Of a DNA stretch of 64,000 nt, positions 1 to 10,044 are shown piece after piece. Under the pieces are notes generated by a model that saw only the letters and a list, made by a program, of their open reading frames with translations, made no database searches and was not told the DNA's origin. Within the stretch, counting starts at the first letter, position 1; every line of letters starts with the position of its first letter. Where the stretch lies: positions 620,001 to 684,000 of the forward strand of contig NC_090775.1 in NCBI RefSeq assembly GCF_001761485.1, in the 5' to 3' direction. The translations under genes and the position numbers were made by a program. The DNA is from Yarrowia lipolytica (Eukaryota > Ascomycota > Dipodascomycetes > Dipodascales).

Positions 1-599
1 CCGGCTCGGAGCCGATACTCCACACGAGCCGTCATTCAAACCTACCAAATCACGCCGCACCTCTCCACAGATGACAAATCAGTGTGTACCAAACTTGGTG
101 CTCCAACGTCTTTGCTGGACATTGGGAGACACAACATGCACTGTGTGACACGGTGAATATGAGACGCAGGAATTGACACAGTGACGGGAGAGGAGTTCCG
201 AGAGACGCCGGTGGGTGACTAATCAGACATTGGCTAATCAGATGGTGACTAATCTGCGGGGAAGCAGCACAGATTATGCCATTGAAACTGGATTATTAAC
301 CACGCTGACTGGACCCCAATTGGTGCTCGCTCCTGGGCCACTAAAAAGGCCCCTTTTTCGGGTTTATTTTTTCTTGCGGATCACTCGGTCAAACTGTGCG
401 TCTTACAGGTCGGAGCTGCATCCTAACATGCACCAATAACCGGAGTCTAGAGGTCCATCGGGACAGACGCGGAGCTCCCGAACAATGACGACAGCGAAGA
501 AATAATCAAGAAAATGGGGCGCAGTAGGCCAATTTCATCGGCAAATATCGTTTTTTCGCCAAAATTCGGTCGGAAATTGTCCAAGTAACGACATTGCGA

Positions 600-735
600 A
601 TGTTGTGCCCATCACGCTGCCAAAGTCGTGCCCATCACATAACAAAGTCGTGCCCATTACACTGCCAAAGTCGTGCCCATCATGTAGGCCAAATCGCACC
701 ACTTTGTCCCTGTCGTGCCCATCACACGACTCGTG
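600..735. repeat. Degenerate minisatellite, about 23-nt unit
   Basis: About five imperfect copies of a roughly 23-nt unit with core GTCGTGCCCATCAC (GTGATGGGCACGAC on the other strand). The same core recurs in the COX8 intron and near 23.5 kb, so this is one member of a dispersed family in the window. Confidence 0.75.
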
Positions 736-1399
736 TCACCCCACAACATTGCCTATCCTATGTCACTCCACAACAGTGTTTCTTGTCATGGGTAAAATTG
801 AACTCGAATCGCATTCAAATAACATGATACAAACAGTCCCTTCTCATCCACTCACAGCTCCAGCTGCGCTGTCGCTGTGCATTCATACTCACGGTCTGAA
901 ATTTTCGTAGTCACACAAGAATATCGCCTAGCAATATTCGGATCCGATGTGGAGAAAGCCTAAGGACACACCCTCTATATATACCTGCTGTCTAGCGTCG
1001 GTGACAAGTGTAATGTAATATAGGCTTGGTTGGGAGGAAGGGAGGCGCACAACCTTATTTGGCGAGAGCGAGCAATACCACGACAGAGCAAGTATCGTGA
1101 GGGCGGCCTTGGGATGGGGTCACGTGACCGTACCCGACGGCTTCGGTGCCTCGTAATTGCGGCTAAGCCATTCTCTTCTCTTTCGTTGCTTACTAATCTG
1201 TTCTGATCCCTGGCCACGCTTCTGAATCAGCTACTCATAACTCATAACACTCCAGAAATTAAACTTTGGCGGAACTTTTCGGATAACCCGAGCGCCGGGG
1301 TGCAGGGTGACGCCAGTCCACAGAGCGCCCACAGACACGTACAGCGGTCGAGCGCGGTTATCTGATGACATTTGAGGCGTGAGTCATCCATGGTTCGAA

Positions 1400-1661
1400 A
1401 TTTCTAGGTTAGGGCTGTATTTTGGAGAGATGTTAGGGCTGTGGGGGAGCGACGGGTTAGGGGCATTATCCGGAGTTTTCCGTTATTCCGATTAGAGTTG
1501 GACTAGCACAAAGACAAATTATCCGTGTCAGACACACGGCGCCCTAACCTGGGCGAAATATAGACCCTAACCCTGAAACAGGAACCCCCCACATTAGCGG
1601 AGTTAACGAGCCCGCTCCACAGCTTATGGGGAGACGTGAAGGTGGAAAATTGGCCGGGTAA
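1400..1661. promoter_or_regulatory. TTAGGG cluster with a Reb1-type site
   Basis: TTAGGG or its complement occurs about six times between about 1409 and 1575. CCGGGTAA, the complement of the Reb1 consensus TTACCCGG, lies at 1654-1661. Words of this kind bind Tbf1/Tay1-type and Reb1 factors in yeasts. No gene start can be tied to the cluster, so a promoter or nucleosome-free role is an inference. Confidence 0.35.
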
Positions 1662-3587
1662 AATTGAGGCTTAGAATAGCTAGAGGACAATTGGCTAGGG
1701 GTTAAGTCCAGGGCAAGTGGTTTGGGCTTGGGGGATCCCCTGTTCAATTCATTTCTGCTACCCTTCCAGACCCGGATCTGCAATTATGCTTTTTGTTGGG
1801 ATTTTGCCTTTCCAGGCATGTATATACGAACCCCAAATATAAGCAGGATGATTGGCAGCTGGGAGAGTTCGGGTTTAGCAGTTATCGATTATGTAAGTGC
1901 AACGTGAAGAGATTGCGTAATACTTATGTAATGCAATTGAGGTCGGGTGATTATCCATGTCCATCCGCTTTTGCCGTTTATGGTGGGGTCATCCTTCCCG
2001 CAGTTATACACTACAGTATTTGTACTACTTGTAGCTCAAAGCATCGCGCTAGATTCAACAGACTAATCACGACATGGGTATTACTTTGGTAGTGTTGTTT
2101 GCATTACATTGGTGGTGTTGGGGAATCACTTCGGTGGTGTGGTGGCATTACATTGGTGATGTAGTGGCATCACAATGGTCTTAGGAGTAACACCATGGTT
2201 GTGGTCTCCCCATTAGCCATGTCGCGCCCATCATTAACCATGTCACTCGTATGTAAAAAATGTCCAATGCTAATCCGTATTTTCTGCAGATCACATGACA
2301 ATCGTTTGCCGTTAGGTACAGTACTTCATAAAACCAATTTTCCGACAGGGCCGAGTCGGAGCCGACACCGACACTTCCTCTCACCCGGCTTATCTGACAC
2401 TATCTCTCATGCCATCACATCATCTGTGTAATCCGACGGATACATCCGGAACGAGGAAAGTTTCATTTTTCAAAATTGAGTTTGGGCGCATTGCTGTGAA
2501 TGAGAAAATGATGACGAACGTAGAGAAGTCGTCATTCACGTGATTGAATTACGTAATCACGTATATGCCCCAGTCAGATATAACTGTTGTTGCATTCAGC
2601 AGCTTTCCCAATTTACTAACTCTCTCCGTATTTTCTCGAATTTCCTCCACCTACTCAGCCGGATAAATCGGGTTAATTCTGAATCAATGAGCAACATACC
2701 TTAGGTAAGAGTTGCTCGGGATTAACGAACAGTCCCCCCACCCTCCATTATATAGATCAATTGCTCAATAGCCACGTGACTTCACGTGACTGGATTGCTC
2801 ACTCCATGCGTGCTCTGAAACATCGATAGAGTTCTTAAAAGTAGTAACATGTGCGGCTTGAACACTAAATGTGCGGTTTACCTAAATGGACCCGGATTGG
2901 CTACATCGTGCTTAGTAATGGATTATTAAGCGCAAAATTTTTGTGGCGGTGTAAATGTGGCTGGTGTGGCGTGTTGCGGGATATTTATACGGGGGTGGAG
3001 TGATTGTGGAAAAAGAAAAGGAGGTGATAATTGAAATTTTGAGTTGATTGGTGGGTCGTTTTAGGGGAAATAAGAGCGGATTGGTGAGAAATTGTGTGTT
3101 TATGTTTTTGAGAAGAAGTTGAGAAGTTCGTAGAGTGGGGAATGGTCGGGGTAGGAACTAAATGACGGGACCGTTGTACTCACAAGACTCTGGAGAGTCC
3201 ATTGATGGTATTATTTTTTTCCGGGAGATTGCTTTTTCGACTATTTAGTCGTACTCCATTATACCAGCCGTTCCTTCATATCAGTCATAACATGTTAATG
3301 TGATGCCTGCGACATGCTAAAAGTACAAGTATCGGTACAAGTACAATAGTGTGATGTCGATAGTGATAGTGTAATGCCATTACATGGTGGATGCCGTGAC
3401 CGTGACACCCGCGACGTGGCCGGTGTAATGACCTTACATGGTGGATGAAGTGGTCATGTCGCGTGCCGATGACTTCGCTCATGTCGTAGGCGCTCTCTAC
3501 ATTGCTGAACTACAGTCTCTCAATTCATACAATAGGTCGAGCAGAACTCTTTCATCGTCAGGTTAAATTTACATGCAATCAATGCGA

Positions 3588-4245
3588 CTAGCCTCGGGCT
3601 CGCTTGTTGTGGACGTACACAATGCCGAAGGGGGCAAGGAATCCAGCAACTGGGTTAGTATAGTACGGAGCAAAAGGTCTGAGCTGATATATCGGACTGT
3701 GCACGGCCATGGGGTATCACACCAGCCATTTCGTGGGTTACTTGGACCATGTCATGCTCTTTACATTCACCATCCAGATCATGACTGGGAAAATGAATGT
3801 CGTGGGCATTACCTTCCGAATAGTGGTGGCCCCATCCGTCTCGTCGTGGGCACAAAAACTCGGTGTGGTGGGCACATGCATCTCGTCGCGGGCCCCGTGT
3901 GGTCATCACATACACCTCGTCGTGGGTACGACATTGGCCATGTGGTGACCACATTGGGTTTTCAATTTGGCACGAAATCATCTAGAATTGTCGTCCAGAG
4001 ACCGTTGAAGCGGCGCAACGCAGCTATGTCGCCGTCTCACGCATCTCCGACACCTGCGGTGCCGGCTGGATGTAGTACTCACGGAAGAAACCAAAATGCA
4101 GGAAGGCGTAGGGGATCTTTCGGTTGTGGACCTTGAAGGGCAGGTTATGGTAAGGGCCCTCGGGGTAGTGGACAGATCGCACCTTGGTGGTGGAGAAGTT
4201 TCGCTTGGCCACGGTGTTGGCGGATCGGACGGTAGCTCGGAACAT
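3588..4245 (-). CDS. COX8: Cytochrome c oxidase subunit VIII (COX8)
   Basis: Small inner-membrane subunit of mitochondrial complex IV, 74 residues after splicing. Exon 1 is 4245-4083 and exon 2 is 3649-3588. The intron (4082-3650, 433 nt) starts GTGAGT and ends TACTAACCCAG. A basic, Ser/Thr-rich N-terminus (FRATVRSANTVAKRNFSTTK) fits a mitochondrial presequence. The mature part VHYPEGPYHNLPFKV then RKIPYAF and HFGFF matches yeast Cox8 (VHFKDGVYENIPFKV, HFGFF). The second exon supplies LAGFLAPFGIVYVHNKRARG, completing the single membrane helix and the basic tail. The junction codon CTT is split after its first base. The Met at 4245 is chosen because the open frame upstream of it has no family match and runs into the shared promoter. 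Divergent from COX9. The intron carries the dispersed GTGGTGGGCAC-type repeats. Confidence 0.93.
3700..3965. repeat. GTGGTGGGCAC-type repeats in the COX8 intron
   Basis: Imperfect copies of a GTGGTGGGCACA/TCGTCGTGGGCA motif spaced about 20-35 nt apart fill the middle of the COX8 intron. The core matches the minisatellite at 600-735 and the copies near 23.5 kb. Confidence 0.6.
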
Positions 4246-4481
4246 GATTGCAAGGGTCGTGTCGTGAGGTGTAATGGAGTGCGTTGTGAGCGACACAGAA
4301 AGGGTGGTGGGAGGTTTGAAAAATAAAGTTATGGCATGACTTGTCTTTGCTGCAAAATGATTGGCCGTGGCAAGGCAGAAAACCTTAATATCGGGGGTTA
4401 CCCGGCCCACCAACAGCCAATCCACCACCCCATTTTTACATCACCACTGTTGCTTCTACACCCTACACAAAACCACACAAA
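4246..4481. promoter_or_regulatory. Shared COX8/COX9 divergent promoter
   Basis: The 236 bp between two divergent complex IV genes must hold both promoters. It contains an exact Reb1-type site TTACCCGG at 4398-4405. CCAAT boxes flank it in opposite orientation: ATTGG at 4360-4364 and CCAAT at 4417-4421. CCAAT is the target of the HAP2/3/4/5 complex, which activates respiratory genes in yeasts. The sites are seen in the sequence; joint control of the two genes is an inference. Confidence 0.75.
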
Positions 4482-5376
4482 ATGGCTGCCCCTATTGCTC
4501 CTATTGTCGGCTCTCTCAAGCGACGAATCTTTTTCGATATTACCACTGGTGAGTAACGCGATGCGGATATGACGACCTTCAATGTGGTCGAGACACACCC
4601 GAGATGGTCAGAACACACTCGGTGTGATTCCACGGCAAGAGTCGTGTAACGGCGATAATACCCGATGTGGTGGCCGCGATCAGGGCCATGTGGTGCATTA
4701 CAAGAGCCGTGTGACGCTCGTGTAATACACTCTACACTGCCTTTCCACCAACATACTAACCCAGGTCTGAGTAAGTACTTACACGATATCCGAGTGAATG
4801 AACGACAGAGAACGACAGATGAATGGTAGATGGACGACGGAAGGAACGAGATTATGCGACAGATTTTGGACATGGCTGAGGTGACAGTGCGTGCCTTTGG
4901 ATGACTGGATGCTTTGGACACTCTGGAGGTGAGGACGACAGTAGCCTAGTATGGGACAACATGTGCCCAGCAATGGTACGACAGGCGGCTAGTAATCGGA
5001 CGACACGTGTACCATGTCTTGGGAGGAGAAGAGATTTTTGATCTGCGTCATCCGATCTGTCAGCAATGGTAGATCTGTGATTGGTCAAGTCCCAGAACCC
5101 GACAGTGGATTGCTAGAGAAGTCATTGAGTCGTCAGACGCGTTCATTCGAATTTTCAGAGTCGTCATAGAGTCGTCACAGGCGCCATTTCGTCACAGGCC
5201 AGTTCGAATCATCATCTCACTCATCACCAAGCAAAGCGAGGTGATAAGTACGAAATACTAACACAGCCCTTGGATTCTCCGCCGGTGCCCTCTGGTGGTT
5301 TGGTTACCACAAGCCCACCGTTGCTGCCAAGGATGCTTGGTACGCCGCCCGTGAGCAGGAGAAGAACAACCAGTAG
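4482..5376 (+). CDS. COX9: Cytochrome c oxidase subunit VIIa (COX9) with a 6-nt microexon
   Basis: Small complex IV subunit with one membrane helix. Proposed exons are 4482-4548, 4765-4770 and 5267-5376, giving 60 residues. Intron 1 (4549-4764) runs GTGAGT to TACTAACCCAG; intron 2 (4771-5266) runs GTAAGT to TACTAACACAG. The N-terminus MAAPIAPIVGSLKRRIFFD matches yeast Cox9 (TIAPITGTIKRRVIMD). Exon 3 encodes LGFSAGALWWFGYHKP and a charged matrix tail. The microexon GTCTGA turns the junction ITTA-LGF into ITTGLT-LGF without changing frame. With it, the distance from the Asp after KRR to the His after WWxGY is 21 residues, equal to yeast Cox9 as I recall it; without it the distance is 19. Skipping the microexon would still give a readable 58-residue protein, so both forms could exist. 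Divergent from COX8. Confidence 0.9.
4765..4770 (+). other. COX9: Putative COX9 microexon (6 nt)
   Basis: GTCTGA lies between a perfect branch/acceptor (TACTAACCCAG ending at 4764) and a perfect donor (GTAAGT from 4771). It keeps the reading frame and contributes to Gly-Leu-Thr in the helix. Support is the splice signals plus conserved family spacing; no transcript data were available. Confidence 0.75.
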
Positions 5377-6289
5377 ACTGCATAATATATGACATATTGA
5401 TAAGAAACGACGAGCGTAATCTTAGTAATCTTAGTAATCTTAGTAATCTTAGTAATCTTAGAGTGTACGTCAGTAGAAGCGCGAAATGAGGAGATTTGTG
5501 AATGGAAATGGGTTCATTCGATAACCAGGGAGTGGACTAGTTATTTCTGATTTTCCACAGCTTCTTTCTAGTCCAAGTTGTGTGCATGTTTTAATGTTCA
5601 CTAAAATGTTTGTTTTTGTTGACGAATTTTGTCGAACTTAGTTAACATTGATTGGAGCGTTAATGGCAACCCCAAAACTACTCCAAACAAATAATGTGGG
5701 ATTAAAAATGATGCCCGAATCAAACTAAATCCGATCCCATTGTCCAAATTTTCTCTCCAATTCCCTGTCAAAAGATCTTGGTAATTTTCGGCAATCTTTA
5801 TTTTTTTTAAAAAAAAAAAGAAAAAAAAAGTCATCATAATCCAACTACTCCTCCAGTTTTGGTCATATTTATATAAATACTATACCATTGTGTAGCCCCT
5901 AAAGAAATCAACCAATAGTACTTCTCAATTTCATCCAAAGTTATTTTCAAGAATTATTTTTAATTTTTTAATTTTTTAAATAAAAACCTCCCTTTTTTAT
6001 TATTATTCTAATGATTCCTCAAATTAAACTTTCCACATGCATATACTCACCTCCTCAACCATGGTAATGTACACATCACCACTCCCACATTTCCACAAAC
6101 CAAACGGCTCCAATCAGCCAGGTCCTTTGCATATATCTCTTCTGCTGACGTAAACGACATCTCTGTGGTCGGCTTATTAAGCAATTGACGTCTTACTAAT
6201 CTCAAACGACCAAAATCCGTCGTCAAGACCGCCCTCAAAATCACCATCAATATCACCATCAAAACCGCCGTCAAAACTGCCGCCCCATC
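5377..6289. other. COX9-VPS33 intergenic region
   Basis: AT-rich DNA with no supported gene. It contains the COX9 3' flank with a perfect 9-nt tandem repeat (5416-5460), an A-rich tract around 5800-5830 and the VPS33 promoter. Just upstream of the VPS33 start, short ATCACCATCAA-type repeats appear at 6240-6290. Confidence 0.6.
5416..5460. repeat. 9-nt tandem repeat, five exact copies
   Basis: Five perfect copies of GTAATCTTA lie about 40 nt after the COX9 stop, so probably in its 3' untranslated region or terminator. Exact identity of the copies implies recent expansion. Confidence 0.95.
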
Positions 6290-8215
6290 ATGTCCTCGCT
6301 ATCGACTCTCCTAGATATTCTGGACTCGGTCCGCGGCAAAAAATACCTCATTCTGGACCGGTGTTTGGCGACGCAGATTTCGCTTTTGTGTCCGTTCTCA
6401 GTGCTGACTGAGCACGGCGTGGACAAAATATTCTGGCTGCAGGACGAGGAGTCGCTGCCAAGCAACGACGTGGCGGTTCTGAACGGCGCCAAGATCGCCT
6501 ACATTGTTGCGTCACGTGACCCGCGCAGCGGGGCGATGTTGGCCAAGCACCAGCGGTCGGTGGCGGCCAATGTGGAGACCCACGTGATCAGCGTTCCGCG
6601 GTCGCTTTCGTTGGAGGCTCTTCACCTCGATGTGTTCTATCATTCGTGGGACATTCCATATGTGGCATTGGATCCTGATCTGTATACGTTGGGGCTGGGA
6701 GTTGTGGATCACGTGCCGCTGCTGACGCGGGAGGCGAAGCAGACGTTTCCGGGCGCGACTCCCGATTATGTCAGCGTGGAGCTGGCATCGCGGGCTCTGT
6801 TTGCACTCCAGCAGCAGTTTGGGTTTGCGGGGCGGCTGTTAGCCCGCGGCAACGAGTCGTCGATGAGTCAACAGATCATTCGGCAGCTGCAGCGGCTCAA
6901 GGACGATTTCGAGGTCGAGGCCGCTACTTCCGGGTCACGTGAGGCGCAGTTTCTGCTGACCAACGACGCGCTGTTGGTTGGCGAAAAGGTGGAGCAGATC
7001 ATTCTCATTGATCGCCAAGACGATCCTCTGACGCCGCTTTTGAGTCAATTGACCTATTCTGGCCTTATTGACGAGTTCTGGGGGCTTTCCGAGAACGGAA
7101 AAGTTGAAATTGAAGAGTTGATCCCATCCCAGGTTACCGCATCCTCGTCTTCTTCGGCCCCGGTGTCTCAAATGTTTCTCAACGATACCCTATATCGGGA
7201 TTTGCGAGACATCAACTTTTCCTCGGTGGGGTCTCGTTTGAACGCCTGCGCCACCTCTTTGCAGTCCGACTATGGCGAGAGACACAAGGCCAAGACGGTG
7301 AGTGAGATCAAGTCGTTTGTGGGGCGTCTTTCCGGACTCACAGATCTCCACACCAACCTCAAGCTCCACACCCATCTGTCAGAGCTCATTATGAAACGGC
7401 TTCAGAAACCAGAGTTCAACCGGGTGTTGGAGATCCAGCAGAACCTGGTCGCCGACTCAATGGACTTGACCAAGTTGCACAACATGTTGCAGGACTTGAT
7501 TGGAGGCAACGCCGAGCTCGACACGGTGCTCCGACTGCTCTCGATCGAGTCTCTGGTGAACGGCGGTATCAAGGAAAAGACCCTGACGTCCATCAAGAAG
7601 GAAATCTGCCAGACGTATGGATACCAACATTTTCTCACATTCCAGAATCTCCAGAAAATGGGACTGGTGGTCCCCAAACAAAACACCTCTTACTTTGGCT
7701 ACAATGCCAAATCCCAGGACTTTGCGCTCTCCACCTTCTCGGCAAACTTCTCCGCGCTCTCCAAATCTCTGGGCGTCATCTCGGACCAACAACAGGAGGT
7801 GGATGAGACCGATATCGCCTCCAGCTACTCGGGATACGCGCCCATTTCTGTTCGCACCGTCCAGTGCGTTGTAGACAAGAAAAGCGTAATTTCCAGAGCA
7901 ACAAAACAACAACTGGAGACGTACGAAAAGACGGGGGGCTGGGCAGGCGCGACGGAACTATTGCCAGGACTGCCGCTCATCGATTACAGCTACACCGATA
8001 CCGCCAAGGACGGGAAAGAGGAAAACGAAAAGAAGGTGAAAAACTTTCTGTCCCGTGACTTTGTCAAGAAGAAGACGTTTGTGTTTTTTATTGGCGGGGT
8101 CACGTGGGCCGAGATTAGCGCTCTGAGACTGTTGGGCAAGAGTGTCAAGACGGAATTGGTGGTGGTGGCCACGGGCGTGATCAATGGTAATGACTTGGTC
8201 AAGCCGGCTTATTAA
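6290..8215 (+). CDS. VPS33: Vacuolar sorting SM protein VPS33
   Basis: Sec1/Munc18-family subunit of the HOPS and CORVET tethering complexes, which chaperone SNARE assembly at the vacuole and endosome. The 641-residue frame is intronless and close to the usual family length. Seen in it: the N-terminal LDILDSVRGKKYLILD segment; IILIDRQDDPLTPLLSQLTY near residue 240, the Vps33 form of the SM signature; and the C-terminal FVFFIGGVTWAEISALR, which is typical of Vps33 rather than Sec1, Sly1 or Vps45. The ATG at 6290 starts a plausible N-terminus and has no in-frame competitor upstream. The next annotated gene, UBA3, converges on it. Other SM proteins are the only serious alternative, and the C-terminal motif argues against them. 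Confidence 0.93.
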   Translation: MSSLSTLLDILDSVRGKKYLILDRCLATQISLLCPFSVLTEHGVDKIFWLQDEESLPSNDVAVLNGAKIAYIVASRDPRSGAMLAKHQRSVAANVETHVISVPRSLSLEALHLDVFYHSWDIPYVALDPDLYTLGLGVVDHVPLLTREAKQTFPGATPDYVSVELASRALFALQQQFGFAGRLLARGNESSMSQQIIRQLQRLKDDFEVEAATSGSREAQFLLTNDALLVGEKVEQIILIDRQDDPLTPLLSQLTYSGLIDEFWGLSENGKVEIEELIPSQVTASSSSSAPVSQMFLNDTLYRDLRDINFSSVGSRLNACATSLQSDYGERHKAKTVSEIKSFVGRLSGLTDLHTNLKLHTHLSELIMKRLQKPEFNRVLEIQQNLVADSMDLTKLHNMLQDLIGGNAELDTVLRLLSIESLVNGGIKEKTLTSIKKEICQTYGYQHFLTFQNLQKMGLVVPKQNTSYFGYNAKSQDFALSTFSANFSALSKSLGVISDQQQEVDETDIASSYSGYAPISVRTVQCVVDKKSVISRATKQQLETYEKTGGWAGATELLPGLPLIDYSYTDTAKDGKEENEKKVKNFLSRDFVKKKTFVFFIGGVTWAEISALRLLGKSVKTELVVVATGVINGNDLVKPAY

Positions 8216-10044
8216 TGGCGTGGCAAAACCGGATGTTGCGAGTCATACACCAACTGGTGTGAGCCCTTCACCTCCTCCCCATCCGTCCTCCTCCCCCCTC
8301 TCTCTCTCTCTCACCACCTACAGCCTATCTGTATAATGTCTAAATAATGAATAATGAATCACGATTTTACCATCACGTGAAATCCCAAAAATGGCGTCAA
8401 CTCATCATACTTTGCATTTTACTGGTATTTTTCGGGTCACGTGACTAGTAACTCACAATCACGTGACGAGTAATTCGCAATCTCGTGACTCGTCCGCGGT
8501 TGCACGGGCGAAAAAAGTACTTAGACTCTTACACCACTCTTTATTGCGAATCGGAAAAGACACAAAACTGTCGCAGAGATACCAACTGACACAAAAGATA
8601 ACCAGCTGACTCAGCAGATATGAGAGCTGACTCAGACTGATGACTACACGGTGTGTATGTGTTGCGGGAATTGTTCTGGAGCAATTGCTGACAAGGGGTC
8701 TACCAGGTGTGACAGAGATGGTATATTTGGATGTACCGAGACGCCACGTCACCTGAGACTGACTGAATGTCACCAGATACTGACTTGATATCACCAGATA
8801 CTGACTTGATATCACCAGATACTGACTTGATGTCTCCAGACACTGACTTGTTGCCACCAATGGTGGTTCCGTGGTATTGCCACTACTGTTGTGGTATTGC
8901 GGCAGATGATTCCGTTCATAATTAGGCATGTTCTCCGTGTCCACGATGCTTGGATATCTCCCCTGTTACTCACCTCATGATACTTGCCGCACCACTCGAC
9001 TCATCACACTCCTCCCAGCCGTTGGCCATAGGTTCAAAGAGCCTCCTTCGTTTGGTATATATGAGTGTCTCCAAGACATACTAGATATACCTGACTTCAT
9101 CAACTCTTCTTCACCTGCCACTTTTCTCCCATGTTCCTCGTGCCACCAGGCACTAAGTATCATCCATTGAAATCACCATTCACCCACTTGGGCACTCGCT
9201 CTCTATGGTTTCGAAATCACTCCCAGAAACACGCTGATGGACTCCGTACGGTCTCCAGAACAAGCATTGATGTGGATCGATAGAAAACTAATGCTTGAGG
9301 GCAGCAGCGAAGGCGTGAGGGAGTTATAGATGGCTTTCTTTGGGAGGCTCTCAGTGTGATGTTGATTACAGTACTGACTGCGATACTGACTATGGTGCTG
9401 GAAGGAAGCTTGAGCTCTCGTCAGGTGCTACTGTCAGACAGTCCACGACCTCGCATTTCTCCTCCACACTGCCGGTGGGCTTGCCATTATCACCGCGCAC
9501 TTGGTGCTGCCCATTGGCGACGCTTCCCGGAGAGCCGACTTGATCTTCCGGGCGTTAGTGTGGCCGACATTCTTCGCAGCTCACTCCTCTGAAGCTGCTC
9601 TTGTGAGTCTCTGTGCACAGCTCCATGAGGAGGATGCTATCCGCGGCTCGTGTATTCTCCTCATGGACACCATGGATGCGGTCAATGTCTGTCTCGATTG
9701 TTTGTTGCAGCCCTGCTAAAAACCTCAGTCTACAATACGCACACACATGTGTCCCACGCGCACGACTGGTTTCTGACTACAAGTGCGTTCACACATTGCT
9801 ACGGAAGATGATCCTATTAAATAAGTGATGCGGTTGGCGGAGTCAATTGGCGATACAACTGACGTATCGCCACCACCGACGGGGGTAATGCATTTGACGG
9901 TTGTATATCACCACTACCGACGACAGCTCGGGCATCTCGCAGAGCACCTCCAGCTCATTTCGTGTTTCGTTCGCACGACAGTACTAATATGCTTTCTCAA
10001 CACCCATTAAAAAAGTTGAGCGGCTCGCGCTGCTCACCAACTCT
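8216..10044. other. VPS33-UBA3 convergent intergenic region
   Basis: About 1.8 kb without a recognisable gene. A minus-strand frame (8944-8459, 161 codons) contains a 7-residue repeat produced by the tandem repeat at 8771-8854 and resembles no known protein. A TATATA near 9057 and a GTGAGT donor near 8970 on the same strand could mark the start of an unrecognised minus-strand transcript, but I found no CTAAC-type acceptor. CACGTG boxes occur at about 8374, 8437 and 8459. Confidence 0.45.
8771..8854. repeat. 21-nt tandem repeat, four copies
   Basis: Four near-identical copies of a 21-nt unit beginning CACCAGATACTGACTTG; the first three differ by one base and the fourth is more divergent. The unit length is a multiple of three, so the overlapping minus-strand frame reads a SSQYLVI repeat. 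Confidence 0.9.

Larger units (their letters stand above)
1..3587. other. Gene-free left flank
   Basis: No open frame here resembles a known protein and none shows convincing codon bias. The stretch holds a minisatellite at about 600-735, a cluster of TTAGGG/CCCTAA words with a TTACCCGG-type site at 1400-1661, and further degenerate GTGGTG-type repeats at about 2095-2215 and 3340-3460. A TATATATA at about 974-982 lies upstream, on the minus strand, of a perfect GTGAGT donor near 893, so a minus-strand gene may start here and continue beyond the left edge. I see nothing else I can support. Confidence 0.5.

Noticed and set aside
1400-1661. Subtelomere or telomere scar
   Set aside because: Only isolated TTAGGG words and no tandem array; housekeeping genes follow within 2 kb.
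3573-4136. 187-codon plus-strand frame over the COX8 intron and exons
   Set aside because: Runs through COX8 exons and intronic repeats in antisense, and has no recognisable product.
4246-4428. 61-residue N-terminal extension of COX8 from an upstream start
   Set aside because: It would run through the shared promoter and has no similarity to Cox8. The Met at 4245 begins a proper mitochondrial presequence.
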